DNA of 64,000 nucleotides from Achaetomium macrosporum (taxonomy: Eukaryota > Ascomycota > Sordariomycetes > Sordariales > Chaetomiaceae): the NCBI GenBank assembly GCA_033296875.1, contig MU860080.1, positions 35,616 to 99,615 of the forward strand, written 5' to 3'. Numbering within the stretch: position 1 is the stretch's first letter; every line of letters starts with the position of its first letter. The position numbers and the translations under genes were made by a program. The notes beneath the pieces are model-generated. The model worked only from the letters and a program-made list of their open reading frames with translations, did not search any database and was not told the DNA's origin. Shown in pieces: positions 1 to 11,294 of this stretch.

Positions 1-320
1 ATCTGGTCGACCGGCGTGTTGTTGTTATACCGCCAGAAGTCCTGCACGCTCGCTATCCGGTCGCCCAGTTGCTCCAGCTGCGCATGGTACTCGCCGTTGT
101 CGCCGTCCGTCGTCTTGGACTGCTGCTGGTCCTTGGCTTGCCGGTCGAACCACACGTTCCAGTAGTGCTGGGTCGGCAACGGCCGCATCGCCTTGAGGAA
201 GTTGCGCTTGGCGTCATCCCGCTGCTCGGCCGGCGACGATACGCTCATCGGCGAGTTGGGGTCAGACTGCTGCGACAGCCCCGAGAGGCCCCGCGTGAAG
301 AGTGAGGGACGCGTCGACAT
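1..320 (-). CDS. eIF4E-like cap-binding protein, class II (4EHP type), 5' part only
   Basis: The gene runs off the left edge, leaving the first 106 codons from an ATG at 318-320. Reading leftward, the protein has a polar N-terminal stretch of about 45 residues and then the eIF4E fold start: HYWNVWFDR (about residues 52-60) and ASVQDFWRYNNNTP (about 90-103), the family's conserved Trp-containing blocks. eIF4E proteins bind the m7G cap of mRNA in the cytoplasm. At the place of the first cap-stacking Trp of canonical eIF4E the sequence has a Tyr (residue 78, in GEYHAQLEQLG), as in class II members such as human 4EHP, which usually act as translational repressors or specialised cap binders. The class II assignment is inferred from that one position and the general fit; the second cap-binding Trp lies outside the window. 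No intron is visible in this part. Confidence 0.8.
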   Translation of the reverse strand, partial: MSTRPSLFTRGLSGLSQQSDPNSPMSVSSPAEQRDDAKRNFLKAMRPLPTQHYWNVWFDRQAKDQQQSKTTDGDNGEYHAQLEQLGDRIASVQDFWRYNNNTPVDQ

Positions 321-2540
321 GCCGGGCTGCCTTTGTCCGGTAGTTGCCTTAGGTTCCGTCGGCGTTGGGGGCGGCCGCGGGGTGGGAGGGAATGGAGGGG
401 AATAAGGAAGTATGGAGAGGCACGGATCGGATAGTATTCTACCGAGATGCACTGATGCGGCTGCAGCTGCGGCTGCGGCGGTGGGCGGGACGGAAGGTGA
501 AGCAGCTGCGACAGATGGAATTCACGGGAGGTTTTCAGTCAGCGGGAAGTAGGCGAGTGCAACGCTGCGCCCGTGAGGCTGCGGTGGGAACGATGGCCGG
601 TCTTCGCGGCTCGTTTCAACAGATCACCGAAAGACGAAGAATTTCACAGTTCCACCGCCTGTCAGTGAGGAGCTGGCGAAATCATACAGGCGGGCGTTTT
701 GGCCCGTCAGGGGTTTGATGCCGCGATGGAACGTCGATGGTGAGCAAAACGAGGTGCTGGGACAGGGTGTGCGGGGGACTGGCCCGTCCTCGGTTGCCTG
801 TTAGGTGTCTGTGATGTCTCAGTCTTGGAGGGTCAGGGCCGTCACACACACAAAGAGAGGCCAACAATGGTAGGGCGTCAATTGCTACAAAGATTGGCCA
901 GTATACCGTAGTCACGACTCGGGAGGTGGACAATCGTTGAAATTCCCCTGTCCTGGGCCCATGGAGTCAGAGACGTGGAGCAATCCCCCGCCTCTTCCTG
1001 AGTGCTGTCCCTGTCACGCCCTGAAAGCTGAAACGGGCAAAGTGGGGCAGCTCGTTTGTTTCAACTCGGGTTCGAACCGCTAACTGTGGGGCTAGCCGCT
1101 GAGCTTGGCGTCTGTCAGCCTTCCAGAGCAAGCGGAATTCCCACTTCGTGGTTTTCTAAGCGGCAGCGTCGGAGACAAACTCGTTCACTGTGGACAGAAA
1201 GGCAATGCCCATTCGCAGTAGCTCGAGCCTCACCTTGGCAACCAGCTCGCTGTGCAGGATTCAATGCCGAGTGCGTGTGGCCAACTGTGACCGAGAGGCA
1301 CATGAGCCTGCGCGGCACACTGTGGGGTGCCGGTCTTGGCGGGCCAACTTGGCTCTCTGTGGGTGCGACGTGGTCCGGTGCGGAATGGAGAGCTGCTATC
1401 GTAAGGATATCACGGGAGGAGCGTTGCTCGAAAACGCATGGATTACTTACTGTGTACAGTCAAGATAGTTATGTAAGGTACGTACCTATATATTCTGGCA
1501 CCTGCATATCGGTCTTGGGCCCGGCCGGTCGGGCAGCCTCTGATCCTCCCAAGGTTCCATTGAGGTTTCGTGTCATGGCTTGTTGGCTTGACAGTTCCCT
1601 TGTCAGGCTTTGTTTCCCTCTGCTGTGTTTGTCTTTGACGCCGTTGTCTATGGCCTTTGTACCAAGGGAAGTCGAATTTGGGTGAATAAAGACATGCTCG
1701 GAATTCGAAGCATTTCGACGAAAGAGACCGGATCTTCGATTGAAGCTCACAGGAGCAGGAAGTGGAGGTTTTGGCTGGAGGTGGGTCACGTAGACCACCT
1801 TCAAAGCCTTCGGTGAATCAAGAATGTGACGACACAGGTGAAGGCCGACCTGGAAAAAAGAGGTATTTGCCAGGAATACAGGACAAACCCTAATTACGAG
1901 GACAGCTGATTTTAGACACCTGACCGGAGGGTTCGACGGTGTGTATTGAGTTTGGTCTGAAGTTGGCCGGCAGCAGGGCCGTCCCCAGTCAAGGTGTCTT
2001 GTCGATGCTCAATCATCTCATTCTTCACCTTTTCTCCCGTTCCGCCATCTCTGTCACTGCATATGCTTCAAGCACAGCATAGCCCTCTCTCGCTTGTAAT
2101 TTCAGCCCGCTATTTGCTCCGAGACCTGCAGCTTTTAATTTCTCCTGCAACCGTCAAAACCTGGACTCCACGGAAGAGCACCACGTCGTGAGTGTGCGCC
2201 TCACCTTATCACCTCCTTCCATCTGAACCACCAGATCATCCGCCAGCTGGCATTGGGCACCACAACAATACGATTTCGACTTATCTGCCGCTATTCATGG
2301 TTTCCGCCTTATTGACCATAGGGAAACAATAGGTATGCCCTGATTGTTTGACTCTATCTATTCTCCCCATCCCCTCCGAACTTCCCTATATTTTCTGCTT
2401 CGTCTCGCAGCCGACACTTGGATTCTTTTTCTATCTCTACGTTCCTCCATCCCACTTCAGTGACTTTCTCGGACGTGTCTCCCCCCCGAGTCTTCCATCC
2501 TTTCTTGCCTCTCTTTGCACTTCACCGTCCTGTTTTCACC
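321..2540. other. Intergenic region between divergent genes
   Basis: About 2.2 kb separating the eIF4E-like gene from the next gene on the other strand; it should hold both promoters. The longest open frame (1056-1685, +) begins with TTG, has no homologous look and no splice support, so I do not call it. An AAACCCTAA telobox-like motif lies at 1885-1893. The last 150 bases are pyrimidine-rich, as in many fungal 5' leaders. Confidence 0.6.
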
Positions 2541-4139
2541 ATGACGCCCCGAATCAGGATCGTGGTAAGGGATAGAGGGCTCCTCGCGACGGACAGGCCT
2601 ATCAGCGTCGTCAAGCCCGTCAAACCCGTTAAGCCCGTGCAGCATGTGCAGCCCATTCAACCCCCTCGGTCAAAACGGGGCGACTTGGCCCATCTTTGCC
2701 AGGGTGTTGACATCGCCCTGGAATACTTCAACAGCGACAGCGCCGGAGCCATCTCAACGCTGACAGCCAAGGCCAGGAAGTGGGCAGACAAATACTTCAA
2801 AGGGTACCCCTACGCCGCAAAGCGGCCGACTGCCCTCTTGCGGACCTTCCCGAACCTGTTTAATTTGGAGATCGAAGGTAATGACGAACCCTCGCCCCTA
2901 TGTACCGACATCTGACTCACATACTTCGCAGCACATCTCCGACTAGTGCCGACGGTCAGTATGGCTCCCCCGTCGTCTGTCGAGCCTGAGGGTGCCAGCC
3001 CTCGAGATCTTCGCCGCGCTGAGCGGCGAGCCATGAACAGCGAGACCTTCCCAGAGTTCGCCGAACCCACACTGGCCTCCGAAGCGGAGCTGGATCAGGT
3101 CGTGGATCTGACTCGGCAGCGCGCTAAGCCGACCATGCGGGTTGACGCCGCCATGCTGCGTGGCTCGGGCTTGCTGAGCACCCTGCCGGAATTCCTCGGC
3201 CAGCTGGCCCGGGCCAATCTCGAGGTGGAGACGAAGTTGGCCAACGACCCAGAGACGGTACGCTTGGAGCTTGACGAGGACCAGGCCGCTGCTCAGCCGC
3301 ACATCGAAATGAACTTGTTTTCTGGCCTGATCGAGACCCAGCGACGTCGGCACCAACGGCGCATCATTCTCCCTGGCGGCGAGCCTTTTAGACTTCCCGG
3401 AGACGAGGAGGGAGCCAGCAGTGAGCACGAGGGCAGCACTGTCGGCAAGCAAAGCTCTAGCAGTGATGCCGATGAGAGCGGCGATGAAAGCGACGCCTCA
3501 ACATCAACGACTGCCAGTCTACGTGCCAACCGCAAAAAGCGCAAGTCAGCAGCGCTCGAGGACGCCGACTCAGCGGGGGAGACGGACCGGCCCAACAAGA
3601 TCCGCCTTCAGTACGAATACCCGCCTCCGGAGCTCCGCCGCTACGACATGAAGCGGCGAAAGCTGATCACCCGCGCCAACCCGGACGCCGTCCCGAACGA
3701 CCCTTTCGAGGCCGCCCAATCAGACCCGGCGCGGGCCGCAGCCAAACCGCCAGCCAGCTGCAGCAGCAGCGCTGATCCATCATCCGTCAGAGTCGCTGAC
3801 ACGGCCAGACCTACGAGCAGCGGTAGCAGCAGCTCCTCGTCCTCCTCCTCGAGCAGCGCCGGTCGGACTCCAATCACCAAGATCCGTGTCCCCAGCCGCA
3901 GCCCAGATGGCTCACGGTCCGCGTCCCCGGACAGAATCATCATCCTGCGGCATCCCGTGCTGCCATCTTCTTCTTCGGGGGGTACGCCGTCGTCAGATGA
4001 GTCGTCCGGCTCGCAGGGATCAGCATCGTCTAGTGCCCACCGGCCTAGGATTAAGGTGCTCCAGAAGGAACGGAAGGAGCAGCGGGACGCTTCTCCCTCC
4101 CTGGCCGTGAGGAAGAGGCTTATTCAGGAGGTTGATTAA
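2541..4139 (+). CDS. Hypothetical Ser-rich, probably nuclear protein
   Basis: Two exons, 2541-2877 and 2932-4139, give 514 residues. The intron has a GTAATG donor, a CTGAC branch and a CGCAG acceptor. The start ATG sits in a CACC context and is preceded by a pyrimidine-rich leader. I do not recognise the family. The N-terminus carries a KPVKPVKPVQ repeat followed by a folded-looking block (VDIALEYFNSDSAGAIS, about residues 60-110) and a second one (about 150-250). The C-terminal half is low complexity: acidic-Ser tract, basic patch RKKRKS, a run of about twelve Ser, then RSPDGSRSASP, which looks like SR-type phosphorylation sites. The basic patches and RS-like segments suggest a nuclear protein; that is inference only. 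Confidence 0.75.
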
Positions 4140-4681
4140 CTCCCGGTTCTGTCGTGGAAATTGAGAGGTTGTCGGTATTGAGGCGTTCAGGTGGTATTTG
4201 GTTCGGTTTGGTATCGTCATGGCGTTTAGGGGTACAGGTACATTTACATTTTCCGGCGCTGGGATCACGGACAGCATATCGTAGGTGTTATGGGCCGTTA
4301 GACGGTTAGAACAGCATAGCTCGCACTGTTTGCAGCGTGGGGTGGGCGTTACATGCTACATACATGGTAGACGGGATACAGTCTGTGGTCTGTCCCTTAA
4401 TAGATGGCATTGGAGTTAGGCTAGGGAGGGTATACCCTAATTGGGAATACTCAGGCTGCTTTTCTGTTGTCCCTTCTCGGCCTTGGAATGAGTCAACTCT
4501 AGAGGCCTACTTCCTGAGGACTTATTGGGATGAAAGTACATACATTATGGAAGTGACTTCCTTGTCCTCATCTCTCCCGACACTTACATGATGTTTTCCT
4601 CCCGCGGGAGTTTACATGGGCTTATGACGTGTGTTCATATATCTCATATTTTCGTCAGCCGCTATCCAAACTACCTCCCTT
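4140..4681. other. Convergent 3' intergenic region
   Basis: Lies between the 3' ends of the Ser-rich gene (+) and the NLR pseudogene (-). Moderately AT-rich with no supported gene; presumably 3' UTRs and terminators. Confidence 0.5.
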
Positions 4682-7600
4682 TCATATCCTGATGCCATTC
4701 CTCACAATTGCTACGTCACCATAACGCGGACAGAAGAACGTCCCATGCGACTTTACCATGGCCTTATGCGACTCGCTAGTATTTAGCCAATCCTTGGGGA
4801 CGAAAAAGTGCTTTACAACATGCCCTGTCTCGTCCAACATGTCCCAGGTGCAAAGCCAGTCGGCATGGTCGAGAAAGACGAGGCTGGTCTTGTACGTTCC
4901 AAGAGGCTGCCTGATCTGCTCCGCCACTCTTGACGCGCAGCGGCCGTTAGCAGGCTGGGAACTTTTGCTTCCCGTGATACCAGGAGTTTTGTCGAAACTG
5001 TCTACTGATTCGAGGTGTAGGCCGCTGTGTGAGTGGCGCGACGACACCAAGGTGTCATCGCCCGGGAGTGTAACATAAAGAATGGAGTGTTTGTTAACAG
5101 GATTGGGGATCGCCCAAGACACGAATCTGCTGGGCTCACGACACTGTAGATTCGACCCGGTCGACGGTCCCGAGTCATCGGCGGGCAGAATTTCAACCGG
5201 CGATGGCCGTGTTATCACTGCGTTGTGTACCGCCTCCAGACTAGGCCATTTGTGGCACCGTACCTCCCTCGCAGTGATGCAGAGCGGGAAGTCATTCTGC
5301 AAAGGGTATTGAATCCATCTCCGACTCTGGCGCTCTGACCGTCTCTGCGTCTTGACTTCCTTCTTGGTCCGGAGACCCCAGATATGCTCGTCTGACGGCG
5401 TCATGATAAGAAGAAAACGCTCTCCGGAGCTAAACAGGAACTGCTTGACCGGTTCATCCAACTGGCAGTCGAAGACGGGAAATACTGCCCATGTCCCATC
5501 TGGTTTCAGCTGGAGTCTCTTGGTAATCACGCAATCCACATCGTCGGACGACACCAAGTAGTTGCCCGACACGGACCAGCACAGATCGAGCACTGTGGCC
5601 GATGCCCCGTGGCTGTACAATTTTCGCAGTCGTTTGCCGCTCACGACATCGTGGATCGATACGCGGCCGTCTTCTCTGCCGCAGCAGTAGTACCAGTTTT
5701 CGGCATCCAGTGCCAGGGCGGTCACCAACTAGCCACCGGCATCAAAGTGAGAGATTTGTGGGCTCCGAAAGCAAGGTTGTCCCTCCAGTGCTGGATTGGT
5801 CCTCCTCTATGTCCTGTTCCTCGCCTCTCACGAATGCGTCCGGCTCCCACCCGTTGCAGACGGAGCCGCGGACGACGTAGAAGCGCTGGGAACTAGGGCT
5901 GAAGGCCAGGTCGACAATCTCGTCGTCGCTCTCAGTCACGACGCGGTAGATGAGGCTCAGACGAGAGAAGTTCCAGACGCTGATCGTGGCCTCGTTATCC
6001 GCCGAGAGTAAAAAGTTGCCGTCGTCGCTTATGATCATCTCACGCGCGTTGATATGTGTCCACTCCTTTTGTTGGTTCTCGTAGATGCGCCATTCAATAA
6101 CACTGGTGTTCTGGCAGAGGATAAATAAAGCCTCGCCGTCGGGGTGCCAGCGGAGGAGCTCCGATGCACAGATGGGATCCGACATTGAGACGACGCGGCA
6201 TTTACGCGGGCCGCGAACGGCGCCTGCCACAAGATCCCAGATCAGGGGAGGCCGTCCACACCAAGCCGCTGCGAGTTTGTGAGATCGGGACTCAAAGCCA
6301 CGCGCCACGGAGGTCCATAGTAGGAGAAGTCTGGGTCAACAACCGGTGGAATGGGATACTCAACCGTCGCGCCGGATCGCAGGTCGATGCGACTAACAGT
6401 GTCATTGTGCAATGCCACGATGAGCTCGTAAACCGCCCTTCCGAAGCGTACGTCCAGGATCATGGCGTTGGTGGGCTTGGCCCAGGAGTAGATTCGTTTC
6501 CCGGTAAGCAGCTCCCAGACGCTGCAGTTGTCGGTCGAGACCGTCGCCACCGCCATCCCTGCCTTGTTCAGAGTGATTAGTCGAACAGGGCCTCCGGTGT
6601 TGATGACCCTTAGTTGCGTGCAGGTCTCGGCGTTCCACACTTTGACAGTCCCGGTTCGTCTCTGCGAAGTGATGAAGTAGTTGGCGGTAGCCAGCACCCG
6701 AGAAGCATAGCCGCCCTCAGTGACGCTCACAGTGGCGAGGCAATCATCCCACATCTCGGACTGCAGTCCGGTAACCGTCAGCGTGTCTTATGTAAACGAC
6801 CCGTATGACATGCCAACCATGGAATTCTTGGGACAGAATTGCGGAAGCTGTCGCTACATAGAACGCGGATCGCTGATCAAAGCGGAACCGAACTTGCACA
6901 CGATCCGGATGATATCGACTGCCCAACCTTGGATCCACCCGACGTCGTGCTGTGGCGGCGTCTTGAGCGAAAGAGGCCCATCCTTATGGGACCGCAACAG
7001 TTTCTTGACGTACGTCTTCAGGTATTGAGCGGATCGGACCAGATACCCCAGGTTTCCAGACAGCGCGATGGCCGTAACCCAGGATAGAAAGTATTTGGAT
7101 AAGAAGGATTTGAGAATGTTCAGCAGGCCGAGAGCGTTGGCCGGCGAGTTGGAGACATGATAAGCCCAGTAACATGCCGCATATCCTAGCAAAGGATACC
7201 CATTTTCGGCGATGAGCAGTCGATTGACGATATCATTGGAGCCTATTTGATTCCCGGATCTCGTATCATCATGAATGGAATTGAAGTGCCGTCGCCAATG
7301 TTCGCTGGATAGGTACCTGAAACAGACTATGGCCATCTGACGGTGGCCTTCCTGGGACTGTATAAAAGGCGCCGCTCCGCCTTCGCGATCACCTTTGCAA
7401 AGGAATTCCCGCGCGGTTTTGTGGATCAGCGCGATGTATTTATGGGAGTTTGCTGGTGTGATGGTGACAAAGTGCCTGCCTATCTGTGTAACTGTAGCTT
7501 GGAAGTTCTTGAAGTTGGTGAACTCCGGCTCGACAGCTGCCTGGAGTTCGTCCAGACGGAGAGGCCGCCAGCTGCAAGTGGCCCAAGTGAGGATTCTCTG

Positions 7601-9114
7601 CGCGAGAATTCTGCTTCGCGGCACTTGACCTTCAATCTGAGCGAGCATACGTTTGTACATGCGTACCATGCCGTTGGGGAGTTCGTGAAGCATGAGTCGG
7701 ATGTCATCTTGGGTGTGCCAGTTCTCTTCCAGGGCTTCCAGCGCGAGTTTGACCCACAGGAACGATCCTGATGAGTTGATCGATGACGGCAGTTGAGATC
7801 ACGGTCTTTCCGCTGCCGGGAAGTCCGAAAAGCCAATAGAAACGAGGGTCCGTCGCAGATCTCGTTGCCTGTAGCCATGCCGCAAAGCCCCTTTCGCTGG
7901 CTAGCCAAGTTCCCGAGCCTCGGCGGACGTTGAGTCTGTGGGTATAGAGATCGTCGTTGGCGTCGTCAAAAATGCCGAGAATAGCTTGTATCTCTCTCAC
8001 GTTTTCGGGGCTGATCTTTCCTAGGTCTCTGGGACGAGCTAGTGGTCCGGTGAGACAATGAAGCCCTGCACAGAGGACGAGGTTGACTCACATGTAGGAA
8101 GTAGCTTCTTCAAAATTTCCTTGAGCTTGAGAAAGTTTGAATCAAAATCGTTCTCAAATTTGCATATCGTGTTGTGATCTGCTCTCATGGGCGCAATTAT
8201 CTCTTTTGGATGACCTAAGATGGCTGAGTTCTTGTCCACGATCTACAGGAGTACAAACGTCAGCATAGCAACGGTAGCGAGAGGAACATGAAGAAGGAAG
8301 GGGAGGAGGAGGTGTATGAAGAGGACGAGCAGAAGGAGCGCGCTTATACGCACCAATGGTTTTTTGAATCCTAGTTTCGTAGCGAAGGCTTCGTAGAAAG
8401 ACACAAGTATCAGATCGGAATCCTCGCACTGGTCACTAAATACGCCATTGATGTCTTCAATGTATGCACTATGCCGCTCAAGAAGAGTGACATAGGTCCT
8501 TGGGGGCCCGGCGGTTGGAATTGCCGCAAGGACATTGTTCAGCGTTTTGGCATAGTGTGAACCACGGTGAGGAGTAGCGAGAAACACAATGCCGGTGACG
8601 CTGGATATGAGATAGGCAAACCGCTTGTCATGCTTACCCAGCGTGTAGGCTTTCTTGACCACGATGCCGCCCATGGAGTGAGCAACAAACCAGATTGGCC
8701 TGTCCTTTCTGAGGCCATCTTGGAAACTGAACATCTGCAACAATAAGTCCTTCGCGAAATTGATGACGTTTAAGGCGTGCTCTTCGCCCTTGAAGTTGGA
8801 GTCATATCCGAAAGTGAGGATCCTGCATCTTGCAAGTTGCTCGTCATCAGAGAACCACCTAGGCCAGAAATTGTCGGGGCTCCTTTGCCATGACCATGTC
8901 CTGAATGTGGACTGCCCCCCAGTCCGTGAACAAAGATGATGTCGGCGGTAGGATCCTTGGGATCCGTGACTAGATGCAATCCAACAGGATCGGCATCTGC
9001 GGACTGGCGGGACGAGAGGATGGATAAAGTGGACTTGAAAGTCGTCGTGGACTGGAGGCCCGGCTTCCTTGTGAAGTCCATGGAGGTACGCTCCGGCCTC
9101 TCGCCTAGCCCCAT
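4682..9114 (-). pseudogene. Decayed NLR-type gene: SesB-like hydrolase, NACHT, WD40
   Basis: Reading leftward, the fragments have the domain order of fungal STAND/NLR proteins. First an alpha/beta-hydrolase (SesB-like) with DIIFVHGLGG and the nucleophile elbow AHSMGG (about 8690-8960). Next, after introns near 8240-8350 and 8000-8090, a NACHT P-loop WLFGLPGSGKT (about 7830-7870), a NACHT-distal helical part (6857-7760), and degenerate WD40-like repeats (4682-6750) ending in a clean stop. The reading frame is broken at least six times: a -1 shift near 8898-8901; an abrupt join near 7767 that removes the NACHT core and changes frame; in-frame TAG at 6854-6856 and TAA at 6788-6790; a -1 shift near 6276-6281; a +1 shift near 5744 followed by TAG at 5729-5731. 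Intact relatives act as incompatibility or immune receptors. The start is uncertain; the ATG at 9112-9114 is the best choice. Confidence 0.88.
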
Positions 9115-9770
9115 CCCTCGCAAGAGTGTTAGCTCTTTGCCAAAAGGAAGGTCTTGGTTTTGAACAGAAAATTGGCTTGATCTGGCGCTGCTGGCATCCG
9201 GCCGTGTCGTGAGCCAGTGCCGACAGACCATGACCGCCCAGGTGCCGCAGGCAGAGCAGCTAGACGGACCAAGCCCCTGGCGCTCAAGTCCCCGGCGCCT
9301 CAAGTACTGCGTGGCAGAGATCGCCAGTCTCTCGATGCAATGGACGGCGTCTCGCAGGCGGATGGATGGCGGCACAATGAGGCGTTTAGACACTTCGCCG
9401 GTTGAGGCTTGATCCCGGCATACGTCGTAGAATAGTTCTCATAACATGCTGATAGCGAGGCTGACAGGCAGCGTGTGGCAACACGGCAGGAGCGATCTGA
9501 GAACATCCGATCATTTGTCTGTGCTCGGGGCCGACGCCAAATCATAGTCGGGCATATCCCCGGGGTAGCGAATGATGGGTGGTGCTACAGCATGATGTTG
9601 GTGATGCGCAAATGAGGGGGAGAATACTTGGAATCCGTGTAAATAGGTAGGGAGTCTCTCCGCAGAGGGCAGCGCTGGAGGCTTCGCTGGTTCTTGGTTA
9701 TGAACATTTGTCCGTGTACGGGAGATTTCACTTTTGTATCGTTTGAATGTGTTAAGGGGTTGGAGTCACG
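9115..9770. other. Divergent intergenic region
   Basis: Between the NLR pseudogene (-) and the kinase pseudogene (+). The minus-strand reading frame continues upstream of the chosen NLR start to 9393, so the pseudogene might begin a little further right. No other gene seen. Confidence 0.5.
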
Positions 9771-11294
9771 ATGAGTACTGAGCCAATTGATACTGTCGAG
9801 CCGATTCGGATCGGAATTGGTAGGACCCAGGCGGAAATTGAGCAGACGCCGACCGGCCCTCTCCCTCACCCTGTCGTCCAAGGACCCTTCGAGGTCGACG
9901 AGAATGTCGTCAAAGGCAAGTAGCACCATCTGACCGAAGCCCTCTGCGTTCCCTCCTAAATTTGAGAGGCTGATTGATCACACTAGCGTTTCCTGTCCCT
10001 GGTTCGACTCTCGTTGATGCCGTGGGCTATGGCCAGTCGCTATGGGGCAACACGGCCAAGGTAATCGCTCGACTACCTGATGGGAGCCTCGAGAATTATT
10101 TTCTTAAGGTGGTACCCAGCCTCGGCCGCATCGGAAAGCAGATGTGTGAGGGCGAGTTCGAGTCTCTGAAGGCCATCGACGCCGTGTCTCCAGGATTCGT
10201 CCCAAAACCCTACGCTTGGGGCAAGATCGGAAAGGACGAAGAGACATACTTTCTTCTCGTAGAGTATCGCGAGATCGAGAGACAGGTTAGGGCAGACCCC
10301 TATCTCACTTCCTGGGGATCGAAACGACGCTCACCATAGGTTGTTGAGACAGCCTGCCGAACCGGAAGCGCTTGCAACCAAGTTGGCTGATCTTCACAAA
10401 CGCTCTGTCTCACCGACAGGCAAATTGGGATTTCACGTCGCCACCTGCCACGCCAAAATCGTTCAAGCCGTCGACCAGTGGGATGACTCGTGGTGTGCCG
10501 TCTTCTCCCGCCACTTGGGTCACCGCCTTCTCCCGCCACTTGGGTCACATCGTCGCCCTCGCGTCGCCCGTCCTCAAATGGCCCGAGTTCGATATCGCAG
10601 CAAAGTTGACCCTCGAGAAGGTGGTACCGCGGCTTCTGCTACCTCTTCAGTCGGACGGCCGGGTGCATAAACCATGCCTTCTTCACGGAGACTGCTGGGA
10701 TGGAAACACGGCCATGGACGAGAGAAGTGGGGAGGCATTCATCTTTGACGTCTGCTCCTTTTACGGCCACAACGGGTACGACATGGGGAACTGGCGGGCT
10801 CCGAGACTCCGGCTGAGCAGAGCCCCTTACATCAAGATGTACCAAAGAATCCTCAAAGCCTCCGAACCAAGTATGTGTTCCCTACAGTCCGATACACCGC
10901 ACCGTGTACTTCTCATGCTGATGCGCTGATGGTTCCGTAGAGGAGGACTGGGGCGCCCAAAGCATCCTGGACTCATTGCCGTACAATATCGGGAACACGA
11001 TTTACATCATCGGCTCAACTCAGAGACAAGTGTATGGCAAACCATTCGCTGTTCCATCTCGAAGGCGTATTGTTGACGATTTTGACATGTAGTGTGTACG
11101 GAGACATGACCACGTTGTGCAAGATGTTCTGTCCGGAAGACTTGAGACGAGAAATGGAACTTCTCGGTGAACGAAGAGCAGCTGAAGAAAGAGCTGCGGC
11201 TGCACTCGAGAAGGACGAGGTCAGCGATAGTGAACTCCAGGGAGATGGCAAGAATGAGACAGACGAAGAGAGACCTGAGCAAGAAGAGGGATAA
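9771..11294 (+). pseudogene. Fructosamine/ribulosamine kinase-like gene broken by a 25-bp tandem duplication
   Basis: Exons 9771-9915, 9987-10285, 10353-10870, 10941-11031 and 11093-11294. The product belongs to the fructosamine-3-kinase (FN3K) family, which phosphorylates sugar adducts on protein lysines. Family marks include FLLVEYREI, the catalytic-loop sequence LLHGDCWDGNTAMD and the downstream metal-binding FDVCSFYGHN; the C-terminus ends in an acidic, low-complexity tail. The first intron has a GC-AG pair (GCAAGT donor), the others GT-AG. Exon 3 holds two adjacent 25-nt copies (10499-10523 and 10524-10548, 24 of 25 identical). The five exons sum to 1255 nt, not a multiple of three; without one copy they sum to 1230, an intact 409-codon frame. 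The duplication therefore shifts the frame before the catalytic loop. Everything else looks intact, so the lesion is probably recent or an assembly error. Confidence 0.85.
10499..10548 (+). repeat. 25-bp tandem duplication inside the kinase gene
   Basis: Two head-to-tail copies, 10499-10523 and 10524-10548, differing at one base (T or C at the third position). Both encode a SRHLGH stretch, but in different frames, because 25 is not a multiple of three. Confidence 0.95.

Noticed and set aside
1050..1110. Possible tRNA around GGTTCGAACC
   Set aside because: T-stem does not pair on either strand and no D or anticodon arm can be placed.
1056..1685. 209-codon plus-strand open frame
   Set aside because: Begins with TTG, lacks splice or family signal and sits in a promoter spacer.
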